Notes under the pieces: generated by a model
The model's input: only the letters and a program-made list of their open reading frames with translations
What the model was told of the DNA's origin: nothing
The model's database searches: none
In this document: positions 32,187 to 43,366 of the stretch, in pieces
Numbering within the stretch: position 1 is the stretch's first letter
How the letters are laid out: each line of letters starts with the position of its first letter
DNA from: Helichrysum umbraculigerum
Lineage: Eukaryota; Streptophyta; Magnoliopsida; Asterales; Asteraceae
Direction of reading: 5' to 3'
DNA length: 64,000 nt
Assembly (NCBI GenBank): GCA_949592205.1
Contig: CATIUR010000003.1
Coordinates: 161,747,759 to 161,811,758, forward strand
Made by a program: the position numbers and the translations under genes

Positions 32187-34660
32187 CATTGAAGAAAATG
32201 CCTATCGCTGTGAAGACAGAAGGTGCTAAATATCAACATTACGAGCTGCCTACTTCTTTTTTTGACCTTGTACTCGGGAAGAATTTCAAATACATGAGAC
32301 TTATTATTCTAACATTATCGTCAATCTCAAACATTGATCCCAGATAGCTAAAAATAGTGACACTGAATGAAAACAAGCTAGACACATTCTTGTATACTGT
32401 ATGGAAACTTACGCTTTGAGCGGAATAGTATTTTTTTTTTTTACCCTTTTAGGCGTTCTAGATGTGGCAATTTAGACTCCTTATGAATAAACGGGTCAAT
32501 TTAGGTGATAATTGCCTCTAACGGGGCAGACCAGTAAACTTACAAATTGGCTAAAACTTAAGTGGGTTCAAGTGTTGAACGGGTCAAAAGTCACCAAAGT
32601 GTACGAAAAAATGTAGTGTCATTAACTGTATTTGGCGAATATATTAGTTTCAAAATTCAAGAAACTAGAAGATAAGAGATTGTCTATGAGTTAGCCTAAC
32701 CCATTTGACTGCTAGGATAAGTTACCAGTTTGACCTCGACTCGCTTATTTTGTCACATCTAAGCCATACAAAGCGACATTTATAAGAAAACATTGTCTAC
32801 ATAAATCCATGATTCTTACTATCTACAATAAATAAGGAATAACAGAAATTGGTAAGATCTTCAAAATTTGAGAAAAGTTGAATCGGAACCTGATGCAGTA
32901 AAGTGTTGGCCTACAAGTCTGATAACTTCCCAACTATTCTCCTCTTCAATATACACGCACAGTTATATTTTTCTCTCCATTTTTAGTTGATATTCTTTAT
33001 GGATAATCTATTGCAGCTGCTGATATTTTAATGACAAATCGAGTACAGCAGAGGATGTGGACAAACGGTTCTTGATGTTGGATGTGGTTGATGATCTTTG
33101 TCTCTATATATTGCACAAAAATATTGTGATTGCAAAGTCACAGGTATTTGCAATTCAGTAACCCAGAAAGCACATATGGAAGACCAATGTGGGTATGCTT
33201 AAAAACATATAGTTCACTGATTTGTTAGATTATTTCGAATCAGATAGTTTAAGTATAAATGTTGGACGGGTAGGTTAATGGCTCAAACGTGTTCGTGTCA
33301 GACGGGTCAGTTCTAGTGTGAGTCGAAAGAGGTTGGCGTTGGGTTGACCCGTTTGGTCAGTTCCCTATGCATCTAATTAGTTTATATGACCCTTTGAGAT
33401 TTTAATAATAAAAAATTGGCTCATTCATTAGTAAATGCATTGAAATTGTCATATATCTAGTATCAATGAATATATAAGTATATCTGAAAAAACTAACAAA
33501 AAAGGAACTTCTATATATAGGAAACTTGGTCTGCAGAATGTGGAGATCATTGTTGCAGATATCAGCACATTTGAAATGGAAGGATCCTATGACCGAATAT
33601 ATTCCACCGAAATGTTTGAGGTATAGGAAATGTGTTAAAAAATTTCGTGTAAATCATAAAAATTGTGATTCTTATTGTGGATCATGATTGATGTCTTATT
33701 GGCATTTGCAGCATATGAAAAACTAAAAAGATCTTCTGAAGAAGATATCTAACTAAATGAAAGCTGATGGTTTTCTATTTGTTCATTTCTTCTGCCATGA
33801 AACATATGCTTACCACTTTGAGGTATGCTTACTAATCATGTTTATATTGAATGGGATTGTTTCTTTAGGAGGAGCATTTTTCTAATGCAAGTTTGCTCCA
33901 CTCATTGTATTCTTTTCTTATTTCATTTAAGGATATACCGAAATGGTTTTTTAGAGGACATTTTAATGCCTGATCAACTACAACTGACTATTAAATATCA
34001 CGTAACCACTTTCAAAACACCCCTCAATGTTCAATAATCACTTGAAGAGCTTCAGTAAATGGACATGCTTCATATTTCTAGATCCTATTTGGTATATCCT
34101 TCTCGATGATTCATGTTAATGATGTGTGTCATTAATAGAACTTTGATGGGATGATGGCTACTCGTGCAGGATGTCGATGAAGATGATTGGATTACTAGGT
34201 ACTTTTTTTAGTGGAGGTCCTCTATTTTCAGGTAAGAGTTTGTTTAATAATTCTTTTTTCTTTTTTTTTTCTTCTTTTTTTGAAATTAGTGGTTGCCAAA
34301 TAGATGGTGCAAGTGGGTTGGGCAATCTGTCAAATAGGTCATTTTTGTTTTGGTATACACGACCTGAATTTTGTATTCAAATCATCTTCTTAGTAATGAG
34401 ATTTAGGATATTTTAAGCAATAAGGATACACTTTTGGGCGACCTCCGTACCATTTATTGTTAGCAGTTTTCTTGCCCATTTAACCCCTTAAAAATAGAAA
34501 ATGTAACCTAACGCGACCCATAAGCAAATAAGTCGACGTCAACACCTCTACTTCAAATTACGCAAGTATCTGACTTGGTGATGACCTTTTATGGAAGGAT
34601 GATGTTTCTGAAGTCGACCGTTGGCTTGTGAATGGGAAACATTACTCACGAACAAGGTAA
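32187..34660 (+). pseudogene. Coclaurine N-methyltransferase-like (SAM-dependent) pseudogene
   Basis: Exon-like pieces in family order: KKMPIAVKTEGAKYQHYELP (about 32193-32300); SAM-binding motif VLDVGCG followed by CKVTGICNSVTQKAHM (about 33060-33195); VEIIVADISTFEMEGSYDRI (33540-33620); FLFVHFFCHETYAYHFE (33712-33822); DVDEDDWITRYFF (34170-34235); DDVSEVDRWLVNGKHYSRT (34594-34658). AG/GT boundaries flank several pieces. Stops interrupt the pieces at 33030-33110 and 33720-33770, and a T-run insertion near 34208 shifts the frame. Family members methylate alkaloid or related amines. This copy cannot. Confidence 0.85.
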
Positions 34661-34918
34661 AGGATAAACATGCCCCGTTTTCTTACATATGTGCCTTCTT
34701 TAGTCCATGGACAATTATATGATGCATCAGCTACACAAAAGAAGTTCTCATTCAAATCTATGGGTAAGTCAGATTTAGTAATGAGTTCAAAATAGATTTT
34801 AGCATGAGACAGGTCAGCTCAAGCCGCAATCATTTTCTGTTTTTTTCACTATTTTTATGATCATTTAATGCGTTAAGTATGATTACAAAATAAAATGAGT
34901 AAGGAGGTTGTATGCATT
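34661..34918. other. Spacer
   Basis: No feature seen; possible decayed 3' part of the methyltransferase remnant. Confidence 0.4.
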
Positions 34919-36171
34919 TTATATATAGTTTGGAATAAACATCATCCAAATTGACCCATTTATAACTAAATAAATCAACATTGCCATCTCTGGTTTCTGC
35001 TTCCATGATGCTGAAACATATTTTAGATAAATGGCTAACCTCTCAAGCACCTCCATTTTAGATTCACATTCCCAAGCTGCTTGTTGTAACATCTTTCCTG
35101 TAATTTCTTCCATGAGCATCAAACGGGTAGCCTGAAAAAGCATAATTTCGGAACCCAGTTGCCCATTTCATCAATATATTCATCCCATTAGATCCCATAC
35201 CCAAAGGTAGCACCACTGAATTAGATACTTGCAAAATTAATCTCTCAACATTTTTAGCTTTTTGGAATAGCAACGGATTCATGGACCTTATAAACCCATC
35301 ATTTTTAGTCTTCAACAATGAGCCCAACCCAACTCCAAGAGGAGGCAATTCATGTGGCCTTTCGGGTGAAAGATAAACTGGACTTACAGATGCACCCGAA
35401 TCGGTTCTTGCAGAATTCAGAACCGCCCTCTCATTTAAACCCCATTTTTGCATTAATTCGTCAGTTTCTAGATTCTCAAGCATTTTAGCTTTCCTAATCA
35501 AAGAGGGACCCCTCTTATAATCAGGTTCCGTCTCCACTTCTTGAAATAAAAATGATGAATAAAAAATGTTAGAACAGTCCTTTTGATCTTCTTCATTATG
35601 GAGATCAAAAATTAAGTTTCCCGAAGCTAAAGTTTCGTGCTCAAATTGTCTCAAAACTCAAAAGACATTCCCTTGGATACTCAGACTCGCTATTAGAACC
35701 AATAAAGCAGATGGCATACGCCACAATGTCTCTTTGTGTTTCATCTTGTTGATTGACGGTACAGACGATCTCATTAAAGCAATTGACTTGGTCAACGGAT
35801 ACCGTTATAGTTTACCCATCATTCCACTAGAATGCAATCATCGTGAACCCGAATGTTGCTTTTTCTGAGGGTCAGCATTGAACCCCGTGACATGAACTTC
35901 CTTGACTTTGGGATACCAACTCTTAGTCTCCTAATGGGTCTATAAGCAACATTGGTAGACAAAAAGTGAAGTTACTTAAAAGTCTAACAATCTTGATCAA
36001 ATGAGTCTCCATGAACGAAATTTGCAGAATCCAATTTTATCAACTCATCTAATGATGTGGTCATGTCTACTAGCTCTTCTATGCCACTGCTATTTGTAGA
36101 GGCTAATTTTATGTGTGAGGGAGGGTCTTCGGTTGACATTCCAGTTTGAATTCTTAATTCTTCATTTAAAA
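34919..36171 (-). pseudogene. PLASTID MOVEMENT IMPAIRED 1-related (PMI1-like) pseudogene
   Basis: On the minus strand: an upstream coding-like block (LVDMTTSLDELIKLDS, 36171-35990), then SESEYPRE, then LRQFEHETLASG, KAKMLENLETDELMQKWGLNE, RPHELPPLGVGLG, SMNPLLF and ITGKMLQQAAWE, all in the order of PMI1-related proteins, which act in chloroplast and nuclear positioning. A 7-bp tandem duplication (TTTTGAG twice, about 35650-35664) breaks the frame just before LRQFE, and another shift near 35140 precedes ITGKM. Only a central part of the family's full length is present, and the C-terminal half is missing. Confidence 0.8.
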
Positions 36172-36220
36172 GATATATTCTGAATCAATCTCGAAACGAA
36201 TTTTCATTCGGGTCTTGATA

Positions 36221-36439
36221 GATACCCCTGGCCCACTTTTTCCATCTTTTACCCCCTGACCCATCTAATCAATCACATCATGCTTTCTTTTTTTTACTTT
36301 CTGGGTATACCCCATCTTTTTCTAATTCCTACCCCTTGTTTAGTTTAAAACTGAAACTGATTCTGTACTGAACTGGACCGATCTTAAATAAAACTGGACT
36401 GAAAAAGGACTGCACGGAGTCAAGTGGGCCAGGGGTATC
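36221..36439. mobile_element. Small MITE, about 219 bp
   Basis: GATACCCCTGGCCCACTT at the left end is matched in reverse complement at 36422-36439. No coding capacity. The flanks give no clear target duplication. Confidence 0.65.
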
Positions 36440-36963
36440 CCATTAATTATGGGGTGGTTTTAGACCCTTCCCAACCGTGACAGAAACTGACAGAAACCGA
36501 CGTGCCACATCTGCGTCACGTCAGTTTTTTTACACAACTGACAGAAACTGACTGACCCCTGCCATCAATGACTCCGTCACTTTACTTTTTGGACCCACAT
36601 TTAACAATTTACCTTTACTTAATACACACACAAAAACAAAAACAAAAAGCGACGCTCGTCGGAAATCCGACGAAGCTCCAAGTGACGGACAAACCGACGG
36701 ATGGTGCCATCCATGTCGGTTTGGAGACGAAAAGCGATGGGAACCGACGAGGTAAGTGACACTCCCGTTGGGAGTCGTCTTAGAAAACCCCTTTTCATAT
36801 GTGCTTCTTTGGCGTCCGATGAGAAACGATGTAAGAAAGACTGTTACTTGGTCCAACAAAGTTAAAGCTAAACATAATCTTATATATTAATTTCAGTCTA
36901 ATAAACTTATATTACACGAGGTTCGACAAACTACAATATTCATTTTTGTCATTGTATTTCTTC
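36440..36963. other. Spacer with short CTGACAGAAACTGAC repeats
   Basis: ACTGACAGAAACTGAC-like phrases recur at about 36475-36560. No gene is supported. Confidence 0.5.
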
Positions 36964-37395
36964 TCATTCTTCTTCTGCTGATTTCCTTCTACGCTTCTTC
37001 TTCTTCTTCTTCTTCTTCTTCTTCTTCTTCTTCTTCTTCTCCTCCTCGGTCACAGCCTCCTCATCCTGTTCTGTAGGATCTTTTTCTTCTGTAACAACAA
37101 GATCTGATGCATCTTTTTCTTCTGATTCCCGTTTCTGCGCGTTGGCCAATTCTTGTTCTCTTCTGTCATAAATCCTTCTCCACAGATAATCGCAATAGGA
37201 TTCATCTCTAGGCAAATTCAAATACTCATCAACATTAGTTTTGAGGACGTACGGTGTGTCCAACGGCAACCCTTTTCTCTCCAGGATCTCTTTCCACAAT
37301 TCATTTGCTGCCGTTTCCTCATCCAAAGGTCCACTCAACGCACCAGTTACTGGATCGATCTTCCTCATAATTACCATCCTCGTGCTGAAGCTCAT
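36964..37395 (-). CDS. Hypothetical protein with polylysine tail (143 aa)
   Basis: ATG at 37393-37395, product MSFSTRMVIMRK. The first ~75 residues look like a compact domain (DEETAANELWKEILERKGLPLDTP, YCDYLWRRIYDRREQEL). An acidic stretch and a run of about 18 lysines followed by RRRK end it. The lysine run is encoded by a (CTT)n tract on the plus strand (about 36985-37040), so its length is probably variable. I do not recognise the family. The basic tail could act as a nuclear or nucleolar signal. A chance ORF or gene remnant remains possible. Confidence 0.5.
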   Translation of the reverse strand: MSFSTRMVIMRKIDPVTGALSGPLDEETAANELWKEILERKGLPLDTPYVLKTNVDEYLNLPRDESYCDYLWRRIYDRREQELANAQKRESEEKDASDLVVTEEKDPTEQDEEAVTEEEKKKKKKKKKKKKKKKRRRKSAEEE

Positions 37396-37785
37396 CTTCT
37401 CAATTTTGATTTCGGATTTGATTTGGCTATGAGGGTTTTATGAATTAGGCTTTGTATCTTTCCCACAATTTTATTGACGGCGGATGTTTTGATGGTATTG
37501 CGAGGGAGGTAAATGGAAAGTATTATTACACTTTAGCCCCTAGAGTTTCCTACAATGTTTAATTTTGAACATTTTTTATACGATAACTTACTTCATCAAC
37601 CTAAACAGTAAACACTTTCTAATGTTACACACGTGAAAGCTTTTGTAAAATAAATAAATAAATAAAAGGATCTTGTAGGTCTAACTTTATAAATTTGAAG
37701 CTTTGAGTTAATATCTTATGATTAGACGGACGATAGCGATATTATCAGGTTATTCCGGACTACAATTAAAAAGGAGAAGTGGATT
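37396..37785. other. AT-rich spacer
   Basis: The upstream region of the hypothetical gene, with no clear TATA box or other feature. Confidence 0.4.
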
Positions 37786-37802
37786 AAATAGGTACTAGGA
37801 AA

Positions 37803-38150
37803 GTCTTTGAGGCTTAGCTCACTTGGTTGAGCAAAGTGGTTTTATACCATAGGTCATGGGTTCAATCCACATCAAGGACATGGAAATTCCATTGGAGTCT
37901 TGGCCCAGTGGTCAGGGAGTTTTCCATAATGGTTTCTTCCTGGGGTGATGAATTCGAGCCTTGTTGTGAGGGGGACTCATGCGACGTTATACCCATCCAA
38001 GACATGGGAGAGCAACCCCTATAGGGCGTCGCCTTGGCTTCGAATTCAGGGGCGGTTACTCGATTCAGGGGAGTAACCGTTTGGGGAGATGATCGGGTGG
38101 GCCAAAGGTCCGTCAGTGATTCCACTACTGCCTTAAAAAAAAAAAAAAAA
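37803..38150 (+). mobile_element. tRNA-derived SINE with 17-bp target duplication
   Basis: A polymerase III A box (TTAGCTCACTTGGTTGAGCA, about 37813) and B box (GGTTCAATCC, about 37859) lie at the 5' end. The element ends in a poly-A run at 38135-38153. Flanking direct repeats AAATAGGTACTRGGAAA (37786-37802 and 38151-38167) differ at one base. Length and structure are those of a plant SINE. Confidence 0.9.
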
Positions 38151-38167
38151 AAATAGGTACTGGGAAA

Positions 38168-39390
38168 ACGACATCACCTTGCAAACAAGATATATTTGTA
38201 ACTAACTAAACTGGGGCGGTTATCCTACGATCAATTTTTACGGTAGTAACCAAGGGAACCATTCACAAATTGCCACGTGTCCTATTTTATTCCTCCCTTT
38301 GAAAACCAAGATCTGAATGGCTTTCCTTTTCACCCTCACTTATTCCATATGTACAACCAACGACTACCACCACAAATTCAGATCTGCTACCGTCAATTCA
38401 ACCGTCATCGTCCGCCGGTCCATCATCGATCGTTGATTACGGGGCGGCGTTGACCACCTGTTTCGTTGATGCTGTCTACCGCTTTCGTCGACGTTCTCCG
38501 ACGTTTCTTCTTTTTCCGGTCGAATTCTTGATCATCTACAGTGATTCACTTGTTTCAGTTTTAGAATCTCAACAGATAGTTAGTTGAAGTTGTGTTTTTT
38601 TGTTTTCAATATGAGCATTGTCACTCGAATTGAATACGTTGTTGCTTCTGTTCTTATTTGCAAAGCAAAAGGCATAAATAAATTAATGGGCCTTTGTTTG
38701 TTGTTGAATTTTATTATTGGGCCTTTTGAAAACGAGAACAAGAAAGTGAAGAAACTGTAACCAGATTGTGAAAATTCATTATTTTATAATTGTGTATCTA
38801 TATGTTAATTTGTTATTAAGTTGTGCATCGGTATTTTAATAATATTGTGTATCACGAAAATTATTTGTGTATCACACATCTTTTATAAAAATATTTTCTC
38901 AAGTTAAAAAGCATAAAATGTCAATAATTTTGATATAATTATTTTATCGAAAAAGTTGATTAATTTTCAAATTAGAATTTAAATGTTCGTTCCTACCGTT
39001 CCTACCATAATAAGTGTTCCTACTTGAAACTTCCTCAAATACATTAGATTATCCATATGATGCTAAAATAATTTTTTACTGAGTACCTGAATGGTAATTA
39101 AACGTCTCATTATTCATTAAATTATGTCTAATTTAATCATCTAACTTTAAACAGATAAGTTAACGCAAACTTGAAGAATTAATAAAATTAAAGGATTAAA
39201 TCATTATTAACCCTAAAATTAAAATTCAAACATCAACAGATTAAAGCATTATTTCATAGAAAGAAAACAGTATTATTATTAAGAGAAAATAAATAAATTA
39301 TTAAGAGAAAATACATAAATGATCTTTATGCTTTGTGCAAAATTTTATTGGCCATCCTTTTACCATATTTAATTTCATGGAATCCTTACT
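38168..39390. other. AT-rich intergenic spacer
   Basis: No supportable gene. A CT/CG-richer block at about 38330-38540 has coding-like composition but no open frame of note. Confidence 0.4.
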
Positions 39391-39405
39391 TTAAAAGTTG
39401 TCATA

Positions 39406-39604
39406 ACCAATGGGGCTTTGCCTCAGTGGTACCGTCGCCGCAAATCCCCACGCTCTACCCGGGTTCAAGCCTCTGGGAGTACAAAAAATCCTATGCTCCG
39501 TGTGTGGGGTCACTGGGGCCAGGTGTTTAGCCGGACGGGTTGCCTCTTGCGGGTGAGGCTTCGTGGATCTACGGATCCGGGGTTAAAGGTTCCCTCCAAT
39601 AACC
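39406..39604 (+). mobile_element. tRNA-derived SINE, about 199 bp, with 15-bp target duplication
   Basis: A box TTTGCCTCAGTGGTA (about 39416) and B box GGTTCAAGCC (about 39462) are well placed. Flanking direct repeats TTAAAAGTTGTCATA lie at 39391-39405 and 39605-39619. There is no long poly-A tail. It is a different family from the SINE at 37803. Confidence 0.88.
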
Positions 39605-39962
39605 TTAAAAGTTGTCATACTATTAGTCATTTACACTAGTCACTAGTTTCTTCCGTTAAGCTAGATCACGTACAAAACATGTGAGGACAATTTAGTAGTT
39701 TTACTGGTAAGGCTCTAAGTTGAATCTAATATAATATGACGTATATATATTAGCTTATATAGTCTCACGTTTGAGTTCCAAGAAAATGAACATTAAATTA
39801 AGTTGATATTTAAATTGTCAGTTTAAAATGGTTTTTATTTTTTTTAATCATGAGAACGTGTGTAATACGAAGAATATACCTTAGCTTATATAGATTCTTT
39901 TCCCCTCATGTTCTACATATTTAATTTATAAATGAATTGAAGTGGTAAAACATTATTCTACT

Positions 39963-40192
39963 CAGGGGCGGAGCCATGTACAAGGTAGGGGTAGTTGTCG
40001 CTACCGGTCCGTTTAGCATACGAAGTGTAAATTTTTCAAAAAAAATTTGTATTCTTTAATACTGCTACGGGTCCACAGAAGTTTAGATACCGGTCCTATA
40101 CATAATAAGCCAATTTATGTGATACAAGTTCAAAATATATATATTATAAAAGTAGCTGCTACGGGTCACTGTAAATCCTGGATCCGCCACTG
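39963..40192. mobile_element. hAT-type MITE, 230 bp
   Basis: Terminal inverted repeats CAGGGGCGGAGCCA and CAGTGGCGGATCCA (right end in reverse complement) are flanked by the perfect 8-bp duplication ATTCTACT (39955-39962 and 40193-40200). Confidence 0.88.
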
Positions 40193-40283
40193 ATTCTACT
40201 TAAGTTCATTCTCACTTTTTTTATACATCATATAACCTTATAAATTGTTTAAGACTTTTCTTCATTCACTTATAATTTTCAAA

Positions 40284-40563
40284 ATGAGTATTTAGGCCAC
40301 CCACTGGACCTGCTTCATATTTCAATGGAGGACGATCGAACCTCCCACAAGGTCCAACATCGCCGGGTAAATCACCTCCATCACATATACCACAACGTTC
40401 GAGCCGAAACTTGCACGTATTAAGCCTTAACGTTGTAATTCATGCGTTTCACTGGTGGTAGATACCTTTATGATAAATAATACTTATGGCAGGTTTCAAA
40501 CCCATGACTTGAAGGAAGTCATGGGTTGTCCTTACCGCTAAGCTATTTAGTCATTAGTTTCAT
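40284..40563 (-). mobile_element. Probable tRNA-derived SINE (minus strand)
   Basis: On the minus strand an A-box-like TAGCTTAGCGGTAAGG (about 40550-40530) and a B-box-like GGTTTGAAACC (about 40506-40496) are visible. Imperfect flanking repeats TTATAATTTT(C)AAA lie at 40270-40283 and 40564-40576. Confidence 0.6.
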
Positions 40564-41737
40564 TTATAATTTTAAAGAACGCAACTGATACAAATACCCC
40601 TATATTTGACGAAGTAGACCAAGCTAACATTTCGTAACAATATAAAATACGTAATATTAGTCCATTTATATACACGGGTCCGTTTGAAAACTATTATTTG
40701 TAGAATTTTACATAAATTAGCCATATTTGACCATAAATAACTTTTAAATATTTCATGCAATGCAATATACTCCATAAATAGCCAACCAATTGAAATGAAC
40801 CTAATAATATTGTGTCGTCAAATGGTGTTTCCGTTCACGCAATGTAATATACTTCATATTTTGTGAGTTGTGACAATAGGTTTGGACAATATTTGGTAAA
40901 TATGAAATTTGTTCATACAATGTAATATCCTCTATAAAATGTACTCTAAATGATTCTCATATTAGTAATTTCACTGTTATTGTTAACTGATGTGTCACCA
41001 GAGGTCGGTTTAGGAATTGCGTCCTGTCGTTTGGACCTTCCGCTGGCAGCAACACCGGTGTGGTAGTTTTAAAATTTATAATAGTCGGTGGAGCCTAATC
41101 CTCCGTACTACCTACTGGAACTGGTATGAATACCTGATACGAGTAAGCGGTAAGGATGATCCAGGATCGTTCCTCACGACGGTAGAATTGAAACAGAGCT
41201 AGTTCTGATAAGTCAGTAATTAAGCTAGGGTTTTGATAACTGGAAGGGTGTTTGTTTTTGGGTTTTTATCTAATTAAACTACGAAAACTAATAAAGCATA
41301 AAACTAAAGGGATACTAGCATATATAACACTTAAGGATAACGAGGACGTGGTTCACCATGACTTAGGATAGCTATGATGATGTTTTAGTTTGAAAACGTT
41401 TTTTAAAGATTTGTATCTTGCTTTCACGTAGATATCTTGTAGTGTAAACACTAGCACCCTACTGATCAGATTAACCGATCAGTATGTCACTGAGTACTAG
41501 GCTATCAAGATTCTGATCAGATCGGACGCCCTTGAAACCCTCCACACCGTCTCTTAACGAGACCAAGTGACCCTCCAGATAGGGTGCAGGAATAGGGCGA
41601 CAGTCCGCAATTTATCCACTGACCTTTCTTTAACACATACAAAGACATCTAAGCTAGGCAAGACATTTAAGATTTAAGACTGGTGGTGAATGCTAACTTA
41701 TACACTAATGGTTGTGATTGAGTTCAGAGATGTTCGG

Positions 41738-42005
41738 TTGTGATACAGTCTTCAACCTACAGGGTTTTCCACGGCTTCCACGTATTTGTACTCCACCAGA
41801 GGTGTTTCCAACGCTATACAGTGTATTCACCCGTATTACGGTCTTTCCTTGATCACATATTATGCCAGGATGTAATACAGTGTACAACCTACGACTTTTC
41901 CATAGCTTTCACGTGTTTGTACTCCACCAGAGGTGTTTTCAACGCTATACCGGATACTCAGTCGTTTTATGGCATTTCCTGTATTACATACTTTACGATC
42001 ATCTG
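41738..42005. repeat. Two-copy tandem repeat, about 134 bp per unit
   Basis: Units at about 41738-41869 and 41870-42005 share GTACTCCACCAGAGGTGTTT, AACGCTATAC and a TACAACCTAC-type block. Further partial echoes follow to about 42160. Confidence 0.8.
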
Positions 42006-42844
42006 ATCTCAATATATCTAAGCTTGTATTACAGTAAAACCATCTATGATAGCTAAACAACCCGTTCACTTTATAAATCCCAGCCCAATAAATCCCTGAT
42101 TGATTCACGGTGTACTATACGATAGGTTAAACAGTATTTCCACAGCTTCAAAGTCAGACCATATTTATTTTGGAAAACATAAATAGGTAGTGACCGTTTG
42201 ATCAATGGTTCATGACTCCTTTGTCATAAAGGTTCTAACCACGTTTATTGGAGGAAAGGCGATAGTTTAGTTTGAAATCATAAATATATAGTTAAACAGT
42301 ACGCCGAGTTTTCAATCGTATATTTAAAGTAACATCATCACTACTATCTAAATCATGGCAAACATACAAGCAACTACTCACAAAGCATACCAATAAACAT
42401 TTTTAACATTAATAAATCACATACATCAAACAAGAACAATATGACATGTAAATAATAGAAATGATAGAAAATACCGATATGAATGCGAGCAGAATAATAC
42501 TTGTATTTCTTCGTATAATATCCAAGCATTACATAAGCTAGCCTCTACTAATTAACTATATAACTAATCTAAAAGAAAAGGAAAGGTTTCCCTCCCTAAT
42601 CATCTCACTAGTCCAAGGGTTTAAAACCCTGGCAAGAAACTAGAGAGAAAGACTAGAGAGAGAAACTAACAAGAAAACCTAGAGAGAGAGAGTATTTCTA
42701 GAGAGAGAGAGAAGAAATGAGAATGAGGGATGATGAAAATGAGAAATGGAGGCTACTATCTATAGGAGAAGCCTTGGAGTTGAGGTACCACCCTTTAAGC
42801 ACAAGAAACAAGCCATAAAGCGCAATCGGGGGGTAGCAAGCAAA

Positions 42845-42869
42845 GGGGGGGGGGGGGGGGGGGGGGGGG
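42845..42869 (+). repeat. Homopolymer run of 25 G
   Basis: An uninterrupted G run. It is a potential G-quadruplex and also a likely site of sequencing length error. Confidence 0.9.
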
Positions 42870-42920
42870 TTTCGGATGGCCCCTAGGTACCATCTACCAA
42901 GGCAAAACCAGAACCAGATG

Positions 42921-42975
42921 GCCCCTAAGGGGCCGTATACGGACCTTAAGGTGCCGTATACGGCACCTAGGGTGG
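42921..42975. repeat. CCGTATACGG palindromes
   Basis: CCGTATACGG (42933-42942) and GTGCCGTATACGGCAC (42951-42966) are perfect palindromes 8 bases apart, next to a smaller GCCCCTAAGGGGC palindrome. They lie in the leader-like part of the unclassified repeat. Confidence 0.8.
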
Positions 42976-43366
42976 GGGGTGATTGGTTTTTGGTCTTTGT
43001 TCGTTCCGCACGTTGCTTGTTTCGCTGGTATCTTCTTCGTTCTAAGCCCGATTTGCTTGATTCTTGCACCGTTGGATTCGTTTTTCCGTTACGCTTCAAA
43101 TGGAACTAAGTTTGCCAAATTTAAAGATGTATAACTTTTGCGTGTTCCGGATGACGATCGGTGGTGTCTCAATTGTTATATCTTCTTCGTTCTTAACCCG
43201 TTTTCCATGATTCTTGAACCACCGGTCTCATATTTTCCTATGGAATCATAAGATATGCATTAAGATCTATATCCATATGGTGAATTATAATGAGAAAATC
43301 GGAGTGGCTTTATTTGCTTTGTTTTGCTCGATAATTGGACGTTTTTACTGATTTTTATCACAACAT

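Larger units (their letters stand above)
40981..43366 (-). repeat. Unclassified LTR-like non-coding repeat
   Basis: The block has no coding frame but shows LTR-like traits on the minus strand: TG...CA-type ends (TGTTGTGATAAAA... to ...CATCAGTTAACA), a CT-rich leader-like stretch at about 42715-42640, a TATA-like CTATAGATAGTAG, and palindromic arrays. I found no matching second copy, primer-binding site or clear target duplication, so both borders and class are tentative. It may be a solo LTR or a large derivative. Confidence 0.35.

Noticed and set aside
36530..36859. 109-codon minus-strand frame as a gene
   Set aside because: No domain, overlaps short CTGACAGAAACTGAC repeats, no promoter or coding-like pattern.
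37803..37880. Functional tRNA gene
   Set aside because: A and B boxes are present but no cloverleaf closes, and the sequence continues to a poly-A tail with target duplication, which makes it a SINE.
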